DNA of 64,000 bases from Oscillatoriales cyanobacterium PMM_0080 (GCA_949127775.1 CASBQF010000272.1:1-64000); one strand, 5' to 3'; counted from the first letter of the stretch, positions 8,339 to 17,992 are shown. The notes: generated by a model not told the origin, from the sequence alone. Numbers and translations: made by a program.

Positions 8339-8796
8339 CGCAAACGCAGACGATTTTGCTGGTGGAAGATAGTCCCGTTGATATTCTGTTGATGCAGCGG
8401 GCTTTTCGCAATCAGATTTTTATTAATATTTCGCTGCAAATTGTCCGAGATGGAGATGCAGCGGTTTTTTATTTAAATGGTGACGGAGAATACAGCGATC
8501 GCGAGCGCTATCCTTTGCCTAGGATAATTTTACTAGATTTGAAGCTGCCCAGGCGATCGGGTCACGAGGTTCTGGTTTGGCTGAAGCAGCAGCCGGAACT
8601 AAAACGCTTGCCGGTGGTGATGCTTACTTCTTCTAGGCAAACAGTTGATGTCAATCTAGCTTATGATTTAGGAGTGAATTCTTATTTGGTTAAACCTGTC
8701 GGATTTGCTTCTTTATCGGAAATGATGCAGAGTTTTGGCGAGTATTGGCTCAACCATACCGAACTGCCTGAACATATAGAATTTTCTGGTTTGTAG
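8335..8796 (+). CDS. Rcp1-like single-domain response regulator
   Basis: The product is a receiver-only regulator of ~153 residues: acidic pair in LLVEDSP, phospho-acceptor Asp in ILLDLKLPRRSG, Thr/Ser in MLTSSR and Lys in LVKPVGF. The extended loop and RRSGHEVL are typical of the Rcp1 family that serves bacteriophytochrome-like kinases. The start is taken at ATG 8335, overlapping the kinase stop as ATGA and preceded by GAGGAAAGG; an in-frame ATG at 8314 lies inside the kinase and lacks this site. Overlap implies translational coupling with the CHASE3 kinase, its probable partner. There is no output domain. Confidence 0.92.
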   Translation: MTQTQTILLVEDSPVDILLMQRAFRNQIFINISLQIVRDGDAAVFYLNGDGEYSDRERYPLPRIILLDLKLPRRSGHEVLVWLKQQPELKRLPVVMLTSSRQTVDVNLAYDLGVNSYLVKPVGFASLSEMMQSFGEYWLNHTELPEHIEFSGL

Positions 8797-9442
8797 TGGC
8801 AGTTTTTGAGTGTTCATTGCTTATTTTATCGTTCTCTGGCTCTGCTTGGTAACGAGTGAATTATCGCACTTTTTATGTAAGTGAACTACAAAGAAACTGG
8901 TACGGTTGGCGATCCTCTTCGTTGATGAGCCTCCCGTAGGGGCGGGCTTTAAATCCTCTACGAGGGCTTCGCTAACGAGGCGAACGCTAACGCACTTATT
9001 ACCTCAGAAACCCGGTAACACGAGTAGATTTTTCGTTACTGTTCGTAATTTTTCGTAGAAACCGGGAATCAGCGCCCTCATGCGTCCAAGACGGTGCTAA
9101 CTGTCCTGGCATTGCCTATGAGTGCGCCCTGTCAAGAGGTTTTACACCTCTGTAGTCGATCGACATCCAATCTGCTGTATCTGACACCGCTCTCGCTCTC
9201 GTCACGCTCTCTGACCTGTTCTATAACTTAATTAATTTGATTGTGGGGCGGGCTTCTAGCCAGATCCTCAAAGGTTTGTTGATGATATTGCGAGCTGTGA
9301 TATAATCACATACAAGTAAATATAGTCAACACATTTGCAAGTCGAATTAACCAGCTAACTAAATATTTAAATTGTCTGGCTCGTTTAATAACACATTCTT
9401 GAATCTAAGAATGTTCGCCCCAATACAAAGAGTAAAAGCCCA
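8797..9442. other. 646-bp intergenic region, degenerate repeats
   Basis: No gene was found. It holds degenerate repeat material: a GGGGCGGGCTTT segment (~8939-8950), a CGAGG-GCTTCGCTAACGAGGCGAACGCTAACG stretch (~8960-8992) and split halves of the GAAACCGGG repeat (~9005-9068). The AT-rich end (9290-9440) presumably carries the promoter of the hybrid kinase. Confidence 0.45.
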
Positions 9443-12364
9443 ATGCTGTCTATTCTATTGATCGACGACAACCCGAACGATCGCCTGATGATCGATCGAG
9501 AACTGAGGAAAACTTTTCCCGATCTAGAAATTAAGTCAGCGATAGATGCCCAAACTCTCGAACAAGTGCTGGCAGCCGGGGGTTTTGACTTGGTAATTAC
9601 CGACTACCAACTGCACTGGAGCGACGGATTAACTATTCTCAAACAAGTTCAACGCCGCTACCCAAATTGTCCGGTAATTATGTGTACCGACAGCGGCAGC
9701 GAACAAGTGGCAGTCGAATCGATGAAAGCGGGTTTGAGCGATTACGTGTTCAAAGGGCGGCACTTCAAGCGGCTGGCGGGAGCCGTGCGCGAAAGCATGG
9801 AAAAACAGCAGTTGCGCAAGAACTATGCGAAAACTTCGGCGCAGTTGGCAATTTCTGAGGAAAGGCTGAGGGTGGCAATCTCCGCCTCGCAAATGGGAAC
9901 TTGGGATTGGAATATATTAACTGGCGAGGTGGTTTGGTCGGAGGGAAACGAACTGTTATTCGGGTTGGAAAAAGGCAGTTTTTCGGGAACTTACGCAGCA
10001 TTTTTTGCCTGCGTTCACCCGGAGGATCGCGATTCTATTTCTCGGGCGATTAGCTGGTCTTTAGAAAATAAAATAGAATATCAGCACGAATTTAGAGTAA
10101 TTTGGCCCGATGGTAGCTGGCACTGGATCGCGGGTAGGGGCAAGTTTTTTGATGATGATACTGGTCAATCGGTGCGATCGATCGGCGTAGTATGGGATAT
10201 TACCGATCGCAAATTATCCGAAGCCAGAATACAGGAAAGCGAGGAAAATTTGCGCTTTGCCCTAGAAGCAGCTAACACCGTCGCCTTTAGCTGGGATGTG
10301 GCTTCCGGGGAAGTCCGCCGCTCTTCCAATGCTGAAAAACATCTGGGTTTGCGCCCGGACAGCGCCGTTGGTACTTTAGACCAAAAAAAGAATGCAGTCC
10401 ATCCAGATGACCGTGACAGCTTTTTGGCAGATTTGGAGGCCGCACTCAGTGGCGCAGGAGTTTACGAGTCGGAACACCGTCACCTACGCCCCGACGGTTC
10501 GGTGATTTGGCTTCACGACAAAGGGCGCGTGTCTTTTGACGCATCCGGCAAACCTGTGGGGCTGTTCGGCGTGGCGATCGACATTACGGATCGCAAACAG
10601 TTAGAATACGATCGATCGCAGGCGATTGCGCGCGAGCGATCGTATTTGCGCCGCCTCCAACAGTTAACCAGTGCCTCAGTTGCGATCAACTCCACCCTGT
10701 CGGTAGCAGACATCGTTCAGTTAGCAGCAGATAGCGCCCGCTCGATTCTGGAAGCCCACCAGGCAGCCGTCAACCTCAGCCCTGCCGCCAACTGGGATGC
10801 CGGAATTAGCAAGTTTTCCCTGTCAGAAAAATACGCCCAGTGGCAAGATTACTGCCAAGAGCCTGACGGTACGGGCATTTACCAGGAAGTTTGCCAGCAG
10901 CAACAGGCGATGCGGATGACTCAAAGCCAGTTAGAGGCTCACCCGGCTTGGCGGGGGTTCGGCTCTTCTGCGGGAAATCACCCGCCGATGCGGGGCTGGC
11001 TGGCGGTACCGCTGACGGCTCGCGACGGCAAAAATCTGGGATTGATTCAGTTGTCGGACAAGTACGAGGGGGAGTTTGCCGAAGATGACGAAAGTATTTT
11101 AATCCAGTTGGCTCAGGCAGTTTCGGCGAGTATCGAAAACGCGCGGCTTTACGAAGAATCTCAGCAGGCAAATCGCATGAAAGATGAGTTTTTAGCAACT
11201 CTTTCTCACGAATTGCGATCGCCCTTAAACGCGATTTTGGGCTGGGCGCAACTGCTGCGAAACCGCACTTTCAGTCCGGCTGCTACTGCACGAGCACTGT
11301 CCACTATTGAGCGCAATGCTAAATTGCAAACTCAATTGATTGAGGATTTGCTGGATATTTCTCGAATTATTCGCGGCAAGTTGAGTTTGAATCGTTGTCC
11401 GGTAAATTTGATTTCGATGGTGGAAGGAGCGGTGAATACTGTAGGTTTGGCAGCCGATGCTAAGTCGATCGAGGTGCTGTTTGGAATTGTCGATTTAGGC
11501 TGCGATACTGCTGAATTTTGCCAGCCTGGTGAGGTTTCTGGCGCTCCTGAATCTCAGCTAAATCCGAGATTTTTGGTGTCAGGAGACCCCGGCCGTTTGC
11601 AGCAGGTGATTTGGAATTTGCTGACGAATGCGATTAAGTTTACCCCGCGCGACGGGCGAGTGGAAATCCGCTTGCAGCGACTTGATTCGGAGGTTGAGCT
11701 GGCTGTTACCGACACCGGAATTGGCATCGCTGCAAATTTTTTGCCCTACGTGTTTGAGTCTTTCCGACAAGCTGATGCTACGATTACTCGCAATTATAGC
11801 GGTTTGGGGCTGGGGCTCTCAATTGTGCGGCAGTTGGTGGAACTCCACGGTGGCAAGGTTTGGGCCCAGAGTCCGGGACTGGATATGGGCTCGACTTTTA
11901 CTTTCCGCCTCCCTTCGATTCCGGTAAGTTCGATCGCCCGCGAGTCAGCGCAGGAGTTGGCTAGCGGTGGTAATTTACTGGGAGTTAAGGTTTTGGTGGT
12001 TGATGACGAGGTTGATTCGCGGGAATTTATGATGTTTGTTTTGAGAGATTCCGGGGCGGCTGTCACGGCTGCATCCTGTGCTGCTGAGGCTTTTGAGGCG
12101 GCTTCGGCCTTTGTGCCGGATGTTTTGGTGACCGATATCGGAATGCCGGAGGAAGACGGCTATTCGCTACTATTGCGGCTGCGCCAAGCGGCAACCCAAA
12201 CCGGAGGGAAATTGCGGGCGATCGCCCTAACGGCCTATGCTAGGGATGAAGACCGCGATCGGGCTTTGAAAGCGGGTTTCGATCGGCATTTGGCTAAACC
12301 CGTACAGCCCGATGTTTTGGTGGAGGCTATAGTCAGTTTGAGAGAGCAAGCGATCGCAATTTAA
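9443..12364 (+). CDS. Hybrid histidine kinase REC-PAS-PAS-GAF-HisKA-HATPase-REC
   Basis: The 973-residue protein has no membrane segment, so it is a cytoplasmic phosphorelay kinase. It opens with a receiver domain (~1-120; Asp54 in VITDYQL), followed by two PAS/PAC domains (~140-256 and ~268-385, each ending in DITDRK) and a GAF domain (~400-575). HisKA has the His in FLATLSHELRSPLNAIL, and the HATPase has NLLTNAIKF, DTGIGI and GLGLGLSIV. A C-terminal receiver (~850-970) has VTDIGMPEEDG and a conserved Lys in AKPV. N-terminal and C-terminal receivers allow both input and phosphorelay output. No HPt partner is adjacent. The ligand of PAS/GAF cannot be read from sequence. Confidence 0.94.
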   Translation: MLSILLIDDNPNDRLMIDRELRKTFPDLEIKSAIDAQTLEQVLAAGGFDLVITDYQLHWSDGLTILKQVQRRYPNCPVIMCTDSGSEQVAVESMKAGLSDYVFKGRHFKRLAGAVRESMEKQQLRKNYAKTSAQLAISEERLRVAISASQMGTWDWNILTGEVVWSEGNELLFGLEKGSFSGTYAAFFACVHPEDRDSISRAISWSLENKIEYQHEFRVIWPDGSWHWIAGRGKFFDDDTGQSVRSIGVVWDITDRKLSEARIQESEENLRFALEAANTVAFSWDVASGEVRRSSNAEKHLGLRPDSAVGTLDQKKNAVHPDDRDSFLADLEAALSGAGVYESEHRHLRPDGSVIWLHDKGRVSFDASGKPVGLFGVAIDITDRKQLEYDRSQAIARERSYLRRLQQLTSASVAINSTLSVADIVQLAADSARSILEAHQAAVNLSPAANWDAGISKFSLSEKYAQWQDYCQEPDGTGIYQEVCQQQQAMRMTQSQLEAHPAWRGFGSSAGNHPPMRGWLAVPLTARDGKNLGLIQLSDKYEGEFAEDDESILIQLAQAVSASIENARLYEESQQANRMKDEFLATLSHELRSPLNAILGWAQLLRNRTFSPAATARALSTIERNAKLQTQLIEDLLDISRIIRGKLSLNRCPVNLISMVEGAVNTVGLAADAKSIEVLFGIVDLGCDTAEFCQPGEVSGAPESQLNPRFLVSGDPGRLQQVIWNLLTNAIKFTPRDGRVEIRLQRLDSEVELAVTDTGIGIAANFLPYVFESFRQADATITRNYSGLGLGLSIVRQLVELHGGKVWAQSPGLDMGSTFTFRLPSIPVSSIARESAQELASGGNLLGVKVLVVDDEVDSREFMMFVLRDSGAAVTAASCAAEAFEAASAFVPDVLVTDIGMPEEDGYSLLLRLRQAATQTGGKLRAIALTAYARDEDRDRALKAGFDRHLAKPVQPDVLVEAIVSLREQAIAI

Positions 12365-12404
12365 AATAACTCAATTAATCATTGGTAATTATGTTCGATC
12401 GTTC

Positions 12405-12608
12405 GGACTTCAGTCCGCATCAAAATCCCAGGACTTGCATTCGGAACGATCGAACCTCAATCATCAAGGTTCGTAATTAGGACTTCAGTCCGCATCAAAA
12501 TCTAAGGACTTGCATTCGGAACGATCGAACCTCAATCATCAAGGTTCGTAATTAGGACTTCAGTCCGCATCAAAATCAGAGGACTAAAGTCCGAACGATC
12601 GAACCTTT
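12405..12608. repeat. 75-bp tandem repeat with nested palindromes
   Basis: Three units start GGACTTCAGTCCGCATCAAAATC at 12405, 12480 and 12555, an exact 75-bp period. Each unit contains GGACTTCAGTCC and a TTCGGAACGATCGAACC segment that can pair with GGTTCGTAATTAGGAC-like partners. The third unit is truncated and changed (GGACTAAAGTCCGAACG). The array fills the gap between the hybrid kinase and the coiled-coil gene. Confidence 0.9.
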
Positions 12609-12644
12609 CATAAAATGTCGATCGACTGATTGGTTTATGTTAAT

Positions 12645-13175
12645 ATGCTAAAGATATCCAAAAACCACGGTAATTTGGTGGACAAACTTGAGACAGACAT
12701 AGAGGCAATTTGCTCTGAGATTGAGGCCTTGCGCCGAGAACGCCAGCAGCTTAGCATTGGTGCGATCGCCCCAGTGGGTGATTCGCCCCAAGCGCTCGCT
12801 GATGCTTACCGCCGTCACGCCAGAGAAACAGCAGAAGTGTCAGCAGAAGTCAAGGGAATAGATGATGCGATCGCCGCTTTGTCGGCTCAACTTAACCAAA
12901 AACAGCAGCAGTCGATCAAGTTGCAAAGAATTAGTCCGATGGAGGAGCAGGTTGAAGAAGGAAGAACCCTCGCTCGCGGACACGCGGAACGGATTAACGA
13001 ACTGGCGGGGGAACTGGCGGCGGAAGTGAAGGGACTCAAAGCCATCGCTGACCAAATTAGCCCCAGCTATTGGCAGGTTTATTATAAGCCTTTTATTACT
13101 GGTTTCAAGAGTATTTCTGTTCCCTACGTGCGATCGGACGGGGATGTTTGGACTATTGTCAATCGAGTAGTTTGA
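12645..13175 (+). CDS. Coiled-coil protein of unknown function
   Basis: A soluble protein of ~176 residues begins at ATG 12645; an upstream in-frame TTG at 12630 is less likely. It is rich in Glu, Gln, Arg and Ala with heptad-like spacing over about residues 10-140, so mostly a long coiled coil (IEALRRERQQL, LSAQLNQKQQQ). The C-terminal part (SYWQVYYKPFITGFKS, then VRSDGDVWTIVNRVV) looks like a small folded end. No family is recognised and no signal or membrane segment is seen. It lies between signalling genes, but a link is not shown. Confidence 0.7.
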   Translation: MLKISKNHGNLVDKLETDIEAICSEIEALRRERQQLSIGAIAPVGDSPQALADAYRRHARETAEVSAEVKGIDDAIAALSAQLNQKQQQSIKLQRISPMEEQVEEGRTLARGHAERINELAGELAAEVKGLKAIADQISPSYWQVYYKPFITGFKSISVPYVRSDGDVWTIVNRVV

Positions 13176-13239
13176 GAGGTTGCGGGAGCAGAAATTGGAA
13201 GTACCCAAGACAAGTTCTTTCTGTCCCTATTCCTCTACA

Positions 13240-13605
13240 TTAACCGCGCAATAGTTGCTTGATAGTGCCGACCAATTCTTGAGGGTGAAATGGCTTGGCG
13301 ATGTAAGCATCGGCTCCTTGTTTCATTCCCCAGTAGCGATCGAACTCTTCGCTTTTGCTGGAACACATTACCACTGGCAAATTCTGAGTTTTGGGGTCGC
13401 TCTTGAGTCGGCGACAGACCTCGTAGCCGTTCATCCGAGGCATCACAATATCCAAAACGACTAAATCCGGGCGGTTAGCCTTGATTTGCTCTAGAGCTTC
13501 TACGCCATCACTAGCTACCGTGACGTTTAGTCCTCTACCTTTGAGCAAGTCGGCGATCATCTCCCGCAGAGTGACGCTATCATCAACAACCATAACTGTA
13601 CTCAT
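13240..13605 (-). CDS. CheY-like response regulator, PixH/HmpB type
   Basis: A single receiver domain of ~121 residues: MVVDDS acidic pair, phospho-Asp in VVLDIVMPRMNGYEV, then VVMCSSK and the Lys in IAKPFHP. The segments EEFDRYWGMKQGADAYIAKP and the ending KQLLRG match the CheY proteins of cyanobacterial chemotaxis/phototaxis and hormogonium clusters (PixH, HmpB) as I know them. Those clusters normally also hold a PatA-type regulator, CheW, an MCP and CheA; none is here, so this is an orphan copy. The start at 13605 is preceded by TAGGGATT; an upstream extension to 13725 would be a repeat-derived Asn/Val-rich leader and is rejected. Confidence 0.85.
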   Translation of the reverse strand: MSTVMVVDDSVTLREMIADLLKGRGLNVTVASDGVEALEQIKANRPDLVVLDIVMPRMNGYEVCRRLKSDPKTQNLPVVMCSSKSEEFDRYWGMKQGADAYIAKPFHPQELVGTIKQLLRG

Positions 13606-13928
13606 AGAATAATCCCTACCAAGTTTCTGGGTTGAAACGTTCACATTAACGTTTGCATTAACGTTCGCCTTCAAAGGTGTCTTTGCCGGATTGAGATTAC
13701 GCTCTGCTAGATGTAGTTTACCCACTTTTGCTCATTTCCCAATCATTTTTTGAATAAATATCTCGAAATAAAGATCCGCGTAATCTCGGTTGACACACGA
13801 GGCTCTGTCCGTTAGTCTATCATTTTCTTTCTCAAATGGTAGTTTTGTCAAAAAATCAGAGTGCACCTTGAGTTTCCCAATTTCCGATCCACTTCAGGCG
13901 GGGCTGCGCCTCCTCCATCAAAATTTGT
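13606..13928. other. Intergenic region between cheY-like and wzc-like genes
   Basis: No gene. The segment 13639-13672 is a short tandem repeat of AACGTT(T/C)(G/A)CATT-type units, presumably within the leader of the CheY-like gene. The remainder shows no clear signals. Confidence 0.4.
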
Positions 13929-16262
13929 CTATTTTTGATTATTTGTGCCTAAAGCCGATATTTTTTGGTCGTAGAGCGCTTCTAAACCCACCGGGCGCTG
14001 CCGATAGCTATGACGGTCGTTTTTGCAGCCGTTAGCAACGATTCCCAAGACGGAAGCTCCCGAAATTTTTAATTCTTCTAAAACTCTGCGAACTTGCGAT
14101 CGGTCTGTTTTCCCAATTTGCACGACCATAATCGTAGCATCTGTGTGAGCGGCGATCAAGTGCGCGTCTGCCAAACCTCCTAGCGGTGGTGTGTCATAAA
14201 TCACTAAGTCAAAAAATGCTTGAAATTGCTCCATCAGATACTGCATTTTTTTGGAAGAAAGCAGCTTGATCGGATCGGGGGGAATTTGACCGGCGGTGAG
14301 TACGAACAAATTGTCTTGGTTGGGCGATCGTTGAATGGCATCGTTGAGACTGAGATCTGTCGAGATGGCATCGGCTAACCCGCGCACGTTCGGCAATCCT
14401 AGCTTAGCGTGCAGTTGTGGGCAACGCAAATCTGCATCTACTAACAATACTCGCTGTCCGACTGCCGCTGCTGTGGCCGCCAGGTGCAAAGCTACTGTCG
14501 ATTTGCCGTCTCCGGCTGAGGCTGAGGCGACTAAGAGCGATCGAATTGTCCTACCTGCACTCAGCAAGTGTATATTCGTGTAGAGCGATCGAAATGCTTC
14601 TAAAAATTGATAGTCCAAGTCGCTAAAAAGACTTGCCCCGAGCATCGGAACAGTCGGTTGAGCTTCGCCCAGTTCCATAACTTCTACTTTCGAGTTCGAT
14701 CGAGCTGATGTGAGTTTTCTCGGCCTGGCTGGCGATCGGCGCTTAGCTTTTTTGCTAAACGGAATCACCCCGATCACAGGCAATCTTGTGGCGATTCTCA
14801 GCGCTTCTGGAGTGTGGAAAACAGTATTTAGTACCTCCACTAGCAAGCCGACGGCAATGCCCAGCAGACCGCTTAAAATCACTGCCAGCGCTAACTGTTT
14901 TTTGGTTTGTTTGACAGTAGATGTTATGTGTTTGCCGAATTTATCTAGCGGAATTTCAGGAGGATTGATCAGCACCCAAGGTATTTGCTGCTGGGCTGCA
15001 TCGATCCGCAAGGCTTCTCGTTTTGCCAAAAAGTCCGACAAACTCTTCGTAACTACTTGCTGTTCCCGCACTAAATTGTCGTATTCTCGCGTGGTAACAG
15101 AAAAATTTCTAATTTTTTGGTTGAGTTCTTTTTGCAATAAAGTCATTTCCCGATCGCGCGCCTCAACTTCTTTGATTTGGCTGCTTAAATTTCCCATCAC
15201 CACTTCTTTTGCTTGTTGAGATGATGTCAAAATCAGTTCTTCGCGACTTTTTCGCAGTGCTAAAATTGGCAAACTGTCCTCTCTGTATTGAGCTAATTTT
15301 AGGGAGAGGTCTGAGTCTACTTTCTGGATTTGACCTAACAGTCCACTGTAAGCTTGTCCTTGGGTCATCAACACGCCCACGGGGTTATTTGCATTGATTA
15401 ATTTTTGATAGCTTTGGTAAAGACTACGCATCCCTCTTAACTGTACTTGAAGTCCTACTTGCTGTCCTCGAATGCTTTGAACTTGTTCTGACAGAGATTT
15501 TCCCTCTAACTGAGGATCGAACAAGTTACTCTGCTGCCGCAGTCTTTGGACTTGCAGTTGCAGAACTTCGACTCTTTCTCGGAGCTTGGGCATCTCCATA
15601 TCGATAAATTTAATACCTTGATTAATCCCTGTCAGCCGCTGCTGTAAGCTGTATTCTAGATAAGCTTTAGAAACTTTATCCAATACACCGTAAATTTTCT
15701 TGGTATCTGCATCTTTGTAGCGAACTTCTAATATTTTTGTACCTTGCTGTTTACCATCTTTTGCGTAACTCAGGCGATTGATTGTCAGTTTAGACATCAG
15801 TTCGGTATAGGTCATGCTAGGATTCCAAGCTCGCAATTCCTTAAGCACTGGCTGCATCATTTTGGGACTGCGCAAAATCCTAATTTGGGTTTCGTAGTCT
15901 ACTAAGCTAATTCCTTCTATATTAATTTTTGCTAAGTCGGCGGCGACGGTGTTGTCTAATTGTTTCGACAGCAAACCTTCAGCGGTGGCTGGTTCTACTA
16001 ACAGGGAAAATGAGCCTTCATAGTCGAGGGTTATCTTTTTGGAAGTGATGAATATAGCTGTTCCTGCGAGAGCGCTCAAAGCAATGGTGGCTGCTGCCAT
16101 CACCAAAATGCGGCGGCGCAGGACGCCCAACAGCCAGGACAAGTCTAGCTTCTCTTCCTCTGTCTCCTCGACGAAGTTATCTCTGTAGTTCTGAGCCGAG
16201 AAGTTCGGCAGTTTACCATTGGATTTGGGTGTGAAGGGTTGGTAATCTTGTCGGTTATCCAT
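13929..16262 (-). CDS. Polysaccharide co-polymerase / tyrosine autokinase (Wzc-like)
   Basis: The 777-residue inner-membrane protein fuses a Wzz chain-length domain to a BY-type tyrosine kinase. There is a TM at ~52-73, a large periplasmic coiled-coil region (~80-450) with the GNVR-like PPEIPLDKFGK segment, and a second TM at ~458-478. The kinase domain has Walker A (SASAGDGKST), Walker A' (LLVDADLRCPQLH) and Walker B (LVIYDTPPLG). The C-terminal tail has few tyrosines (HSYRQ, ALYDQK), fewer than the usual cluster. It controls polymer length and export together with the Wza-like porin 248 bp upstream on the same strand. Confidence 0.93.
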   Translation of the reverse strand: MDNRQDYQPFTPKSNGKLPNFSAQNYRDNFVEETEEEKLDLSWLLGVLRRRILVMAAATIALSALAGTAIFITSKKITLDYEGSFSLLVEPATAEGLLSKQLDNTVAADLAKINIEGISLVDYETQIRILRSPKMMQPVLKELRAWNPSMTYTELMSKLTINRLSYAKDGKQQGTKILEVRYKDADTKKIYGVLDKVSKAYLEYSLQQRLTGINQGIKFIDMEMPKLRERVEVLQLQVQRLRQQSNLFDPQLEGKSLSEQVQSIRGQQVGLQVQLRGMRSLYQSYQKLINANNPVGVLMTQGQAYSGLLGQIQKVDSDLSLKLAQYREDSLPILALRKSREELILTSSQQAKEVVMGNLSSQIKEVEARDREMTLLQKELNQKIRNFSVTTREYDNLVREQQVVTKSLSDFLAKREALRIDAAQQQIPWVLINPPEIPLDKFGKHITSTVKQTKKQLALAVILSGLLGIAVGLLVEVLNTVFHTPEALRIATRLPVIGVIPFSKKAKRRSPARPRKLTSARSNSKVEVMELGEAQPTVPMLGASLFSDLDYQFLEAFRSLYTNIHLLSAGRTIRSLLVASASAGDGKSTVALHLAATAAAVGQRVLLVDADLRCPQLHAKLGLPNVRGLADAISTDLSLNDAIQRSPNQDNLFVLTAGQIPPDPIKLLSSKKMQYLMEQFQAFFDLVIYDTPPLGGLADAHLIAAHTDATIMVVQIGKTDRSQVRRVLEELKISGASVLGIVANGCKNDRHSYRQRPVGLEALYDQKISALGTNNQK

Positions 16263-16369
16263 GTTCAGCCTCGGTATTTTTGATGTTGATATTTTTGATG
16301 TTGCGGCACCGCGATTGTCTAATCCTATTGTGCAAGTTTATTCTAGCCTTTGCTAGAAATTATCCACCT

Positions 16370-16500
16370 TCCCAGAAAGAATTGGTTGAAAGCCTCTCCT
16401 TTTGAGGGAGAAATTAAAATCAGAATATTCATTACGACCATCCTCTTTCTTCTAGGTAGAGGTCACTCTCAAGCTGTCAACTGTCAACTGTCAACTGAAC
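16370..16500. repeat. Dispersed element followed by CTGTCAA heptamers (copy 1)
   Basis: The segment with AGAAAGAATTGGTTGAAAGCC, TTTGAGGGAGAAATTAAAA and TAGGTAGAGG is related throughout to 55530-55658. Both copies end in a tandem array of CTGTCAA heptamers (here ~16474-16497, three and a half units). Short tandem heptamers are the STRR class of cyanobacteria. Confidence 0.7.
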
Positions 16501-16510
16501 CCCAGCATTC

Positions 16511-17992
16511 TTATCTGAATAAACTTCGGATAACATTTATAAAATTTAACACTCCGGTAGCTGGCCCGACAGGCGCGAGGATAGTGTTCATGCGGTCTAC
16601 CAAGTTGATGAGACCACTGCGAGATACGATGATCATGTCGTTGTTGCGAAGTTGAGGATTGATTTCTTCGTTAATTCCTTGAGTTAAATCGACTTCGATC
16701 GTCCTTTTAGTAGCTGTACCATCGTTATTGAGGCGGACTAGCTCAATTTTATTCCTTCTAGCCCTAGTATTCTCGTAGCCAAAAAATCCTCTGGAAATTA
16801 AAGCCTGATTCAGAGTGGCATTGGCTGGAAGCCTGACTGGATCGAGGGCTGTTCTGACTTCTCCTACTACATAAACACTAATGCCTGCGGGAGCAAAGTT
16901 GGTGTTAGCCAGCACGCCAGCTTCTGCGGGGTTGACGATCGTGGCTTTGGGAACAATGATTGTGTCTCCCTCCTGGAGAATGGTATCTTGAGACCCATCG
17001 CCGGACTCCAGGAACTGCCACAGGTTGACTGGGATAATTTGTTCGCCTCTTCTGGTGATGCGACGCACTTGGATTTGGCGGATGTCGGCGTCGGGGGTAA
17101 TTCCGCCGGCTAGCTGAATGGCGCGGATGACGGTAGGAAAGCCTTGTCGGCTAATGTCGCTTGTGGTGTTGCCGCCGATGACGACGTAAGGCCCCGGGCG
17201 GGTGACTTGGCCGACGATGGAGATCGATCGAGGTTTTTCTGGCGGCGGCGAAAAGTTGGCCGTTGCAAATTGGCGAGATTCTGCTTGGTTGAAGTTGGCG
17301 ACTGTGGGAATCTCGATCGTGTCTCTGTCTTGCAAAATGAGGTCTTGAGAGATGTCTCCTTCTTGCAAAAATTTCCACAGATTGACGTTGAGGATGCGAT
17401 CGGGCCCGTCTGGTTGGGGACGGCGGACGCGGATGTTGCGGATGTCGGCGACACCTGTGACGCCTTCTGCTAGTCTGATCGCTTGGGTAACAGTGGGATA
17501 CTGCACGCTGGGCGCGACTCCCGGGCCTGGAGTCAGCGAGATAATGAAGTTTCCGGGCCTGGTGACTTCTCCGATGACGCCGACGTTGAGGGGGCGCGCC
17601 GCTATGAGGCTGACTGTGACTATGGGGTCTTTGAGGACGCGGCGGTAAGCGTTGCGGATGATGCTGGTGGCTTCTACTAAGGTACGGCCGCGGATGGAGA
17701 CTAAACCGATCAGCGGGAGGTTGACAGAACCGTCTGAGAGGACTTCGTAGCTGCGGGTGAGTTCGGGTACTTCGAGTATTTCTAGTTGGATACGATCGCC
17801 CCCGCCGAGTTTGTAGCTTTCAGCCGATCGTCCAAGACCCCCCTCGGGTGCCCTAACCGCGCCGGGACGTAATCGCAGTTGCGCCGTTGCATCAACCGGG
17901 AAACCGATGGAAATACCCACGCAGGCGATCGTCCACAAGGTCAAACTCAAGACTGGCACGGTTATTTGTTTGGGAAAATCAGCGTTAACCAC
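16511..17992 (-). CDS. Polysaccharide export outer-membrane protein (Wza-like)
   Basis: The 493-residue protein has an N-terminal hydrophobic export signal (~12-38, ending near ATAQ). The Poly_export (PES) domain follows (YKLGGGDRIQLEI... to DPIVTVSL, ~62-150). Three SLBB-type beta-grasp repeats come next, each with GEVTRPGNF, GQVTRPGPYV or GEVRTALDPV and followed by IRNIRVRR- or IRQIQVRR-like strands. It forms the outer-membrane channel through which the polymer made by this locus leaves the cell, working with the Wzc-like kinase just downstream. It is longer than E. coli Wza (~380) because of the extra SLBB unit. No lipobox Cys was noted at the signal end. Confidence 0.92.
   Translation of the reverse strand: MVNADFPKQITVPVLSLTLWTIACVGISIGFPVDATAQLRLRPGAVRAPEGGLGRSAESYKLGGGDRIQLEILEVPELTRSYEVLSDGSVNLPLIGLVSIRGRTLVEATSIIRNAYRRVLKDPIVTVSLIAARPLNVGVIGEVTRPGNFIISLTPGPGVAPSVQYPTVTQAIRLAEGVTGVADIRNIRVRRPQPDGPDRILNVNLWKFLQEGDISQDLILQDRDTIEIPTVANFNQAESRQFATANFSPPPEKPRSISIVGQVTRPGPYVVIGGNTTSDISRQGFPTVIRAIQLAGGITPDADIRQIQVRRITRRGEQIIPVNLWQFLESGDGSQDTILQEGDTIIVPKATIVNPAEAGVLANTNFAPAGISVYVVGEVRTALDPVRLPANATLNQALISRGFFGYENTRARRNKIELVRLNNDGTATKRTIEVDLTQGINEEINPQLRNNDMIIVSRSGLINLVDRMNTILAPVGPATGVLNFINVIRSLFR

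Noticed and set aside
12405..12608. Tandem repeat considered as a CRISPR array
   Set aside because: The units are contiguous over the full 75-bp period, with no unique spacers and no cas gene nearby.
12630..12644. TTG start for the coiled-coil gene
   Set aside because: ATG at 12645 is a better start codon and no ribosome site supports the TTG.
13606..13725. N-terminal extension of the CheY-like protein
   Set aside because: The extension is Asn/Val-rich and encoded by short tandem repeats; ATG 13605 has a ribosome site and fits the family length.
16263..16510. Possible small gene between the Wzc- and Wza-like genes
   Set aside because: The segment is explained by the dispersed element and heptamer repeats.
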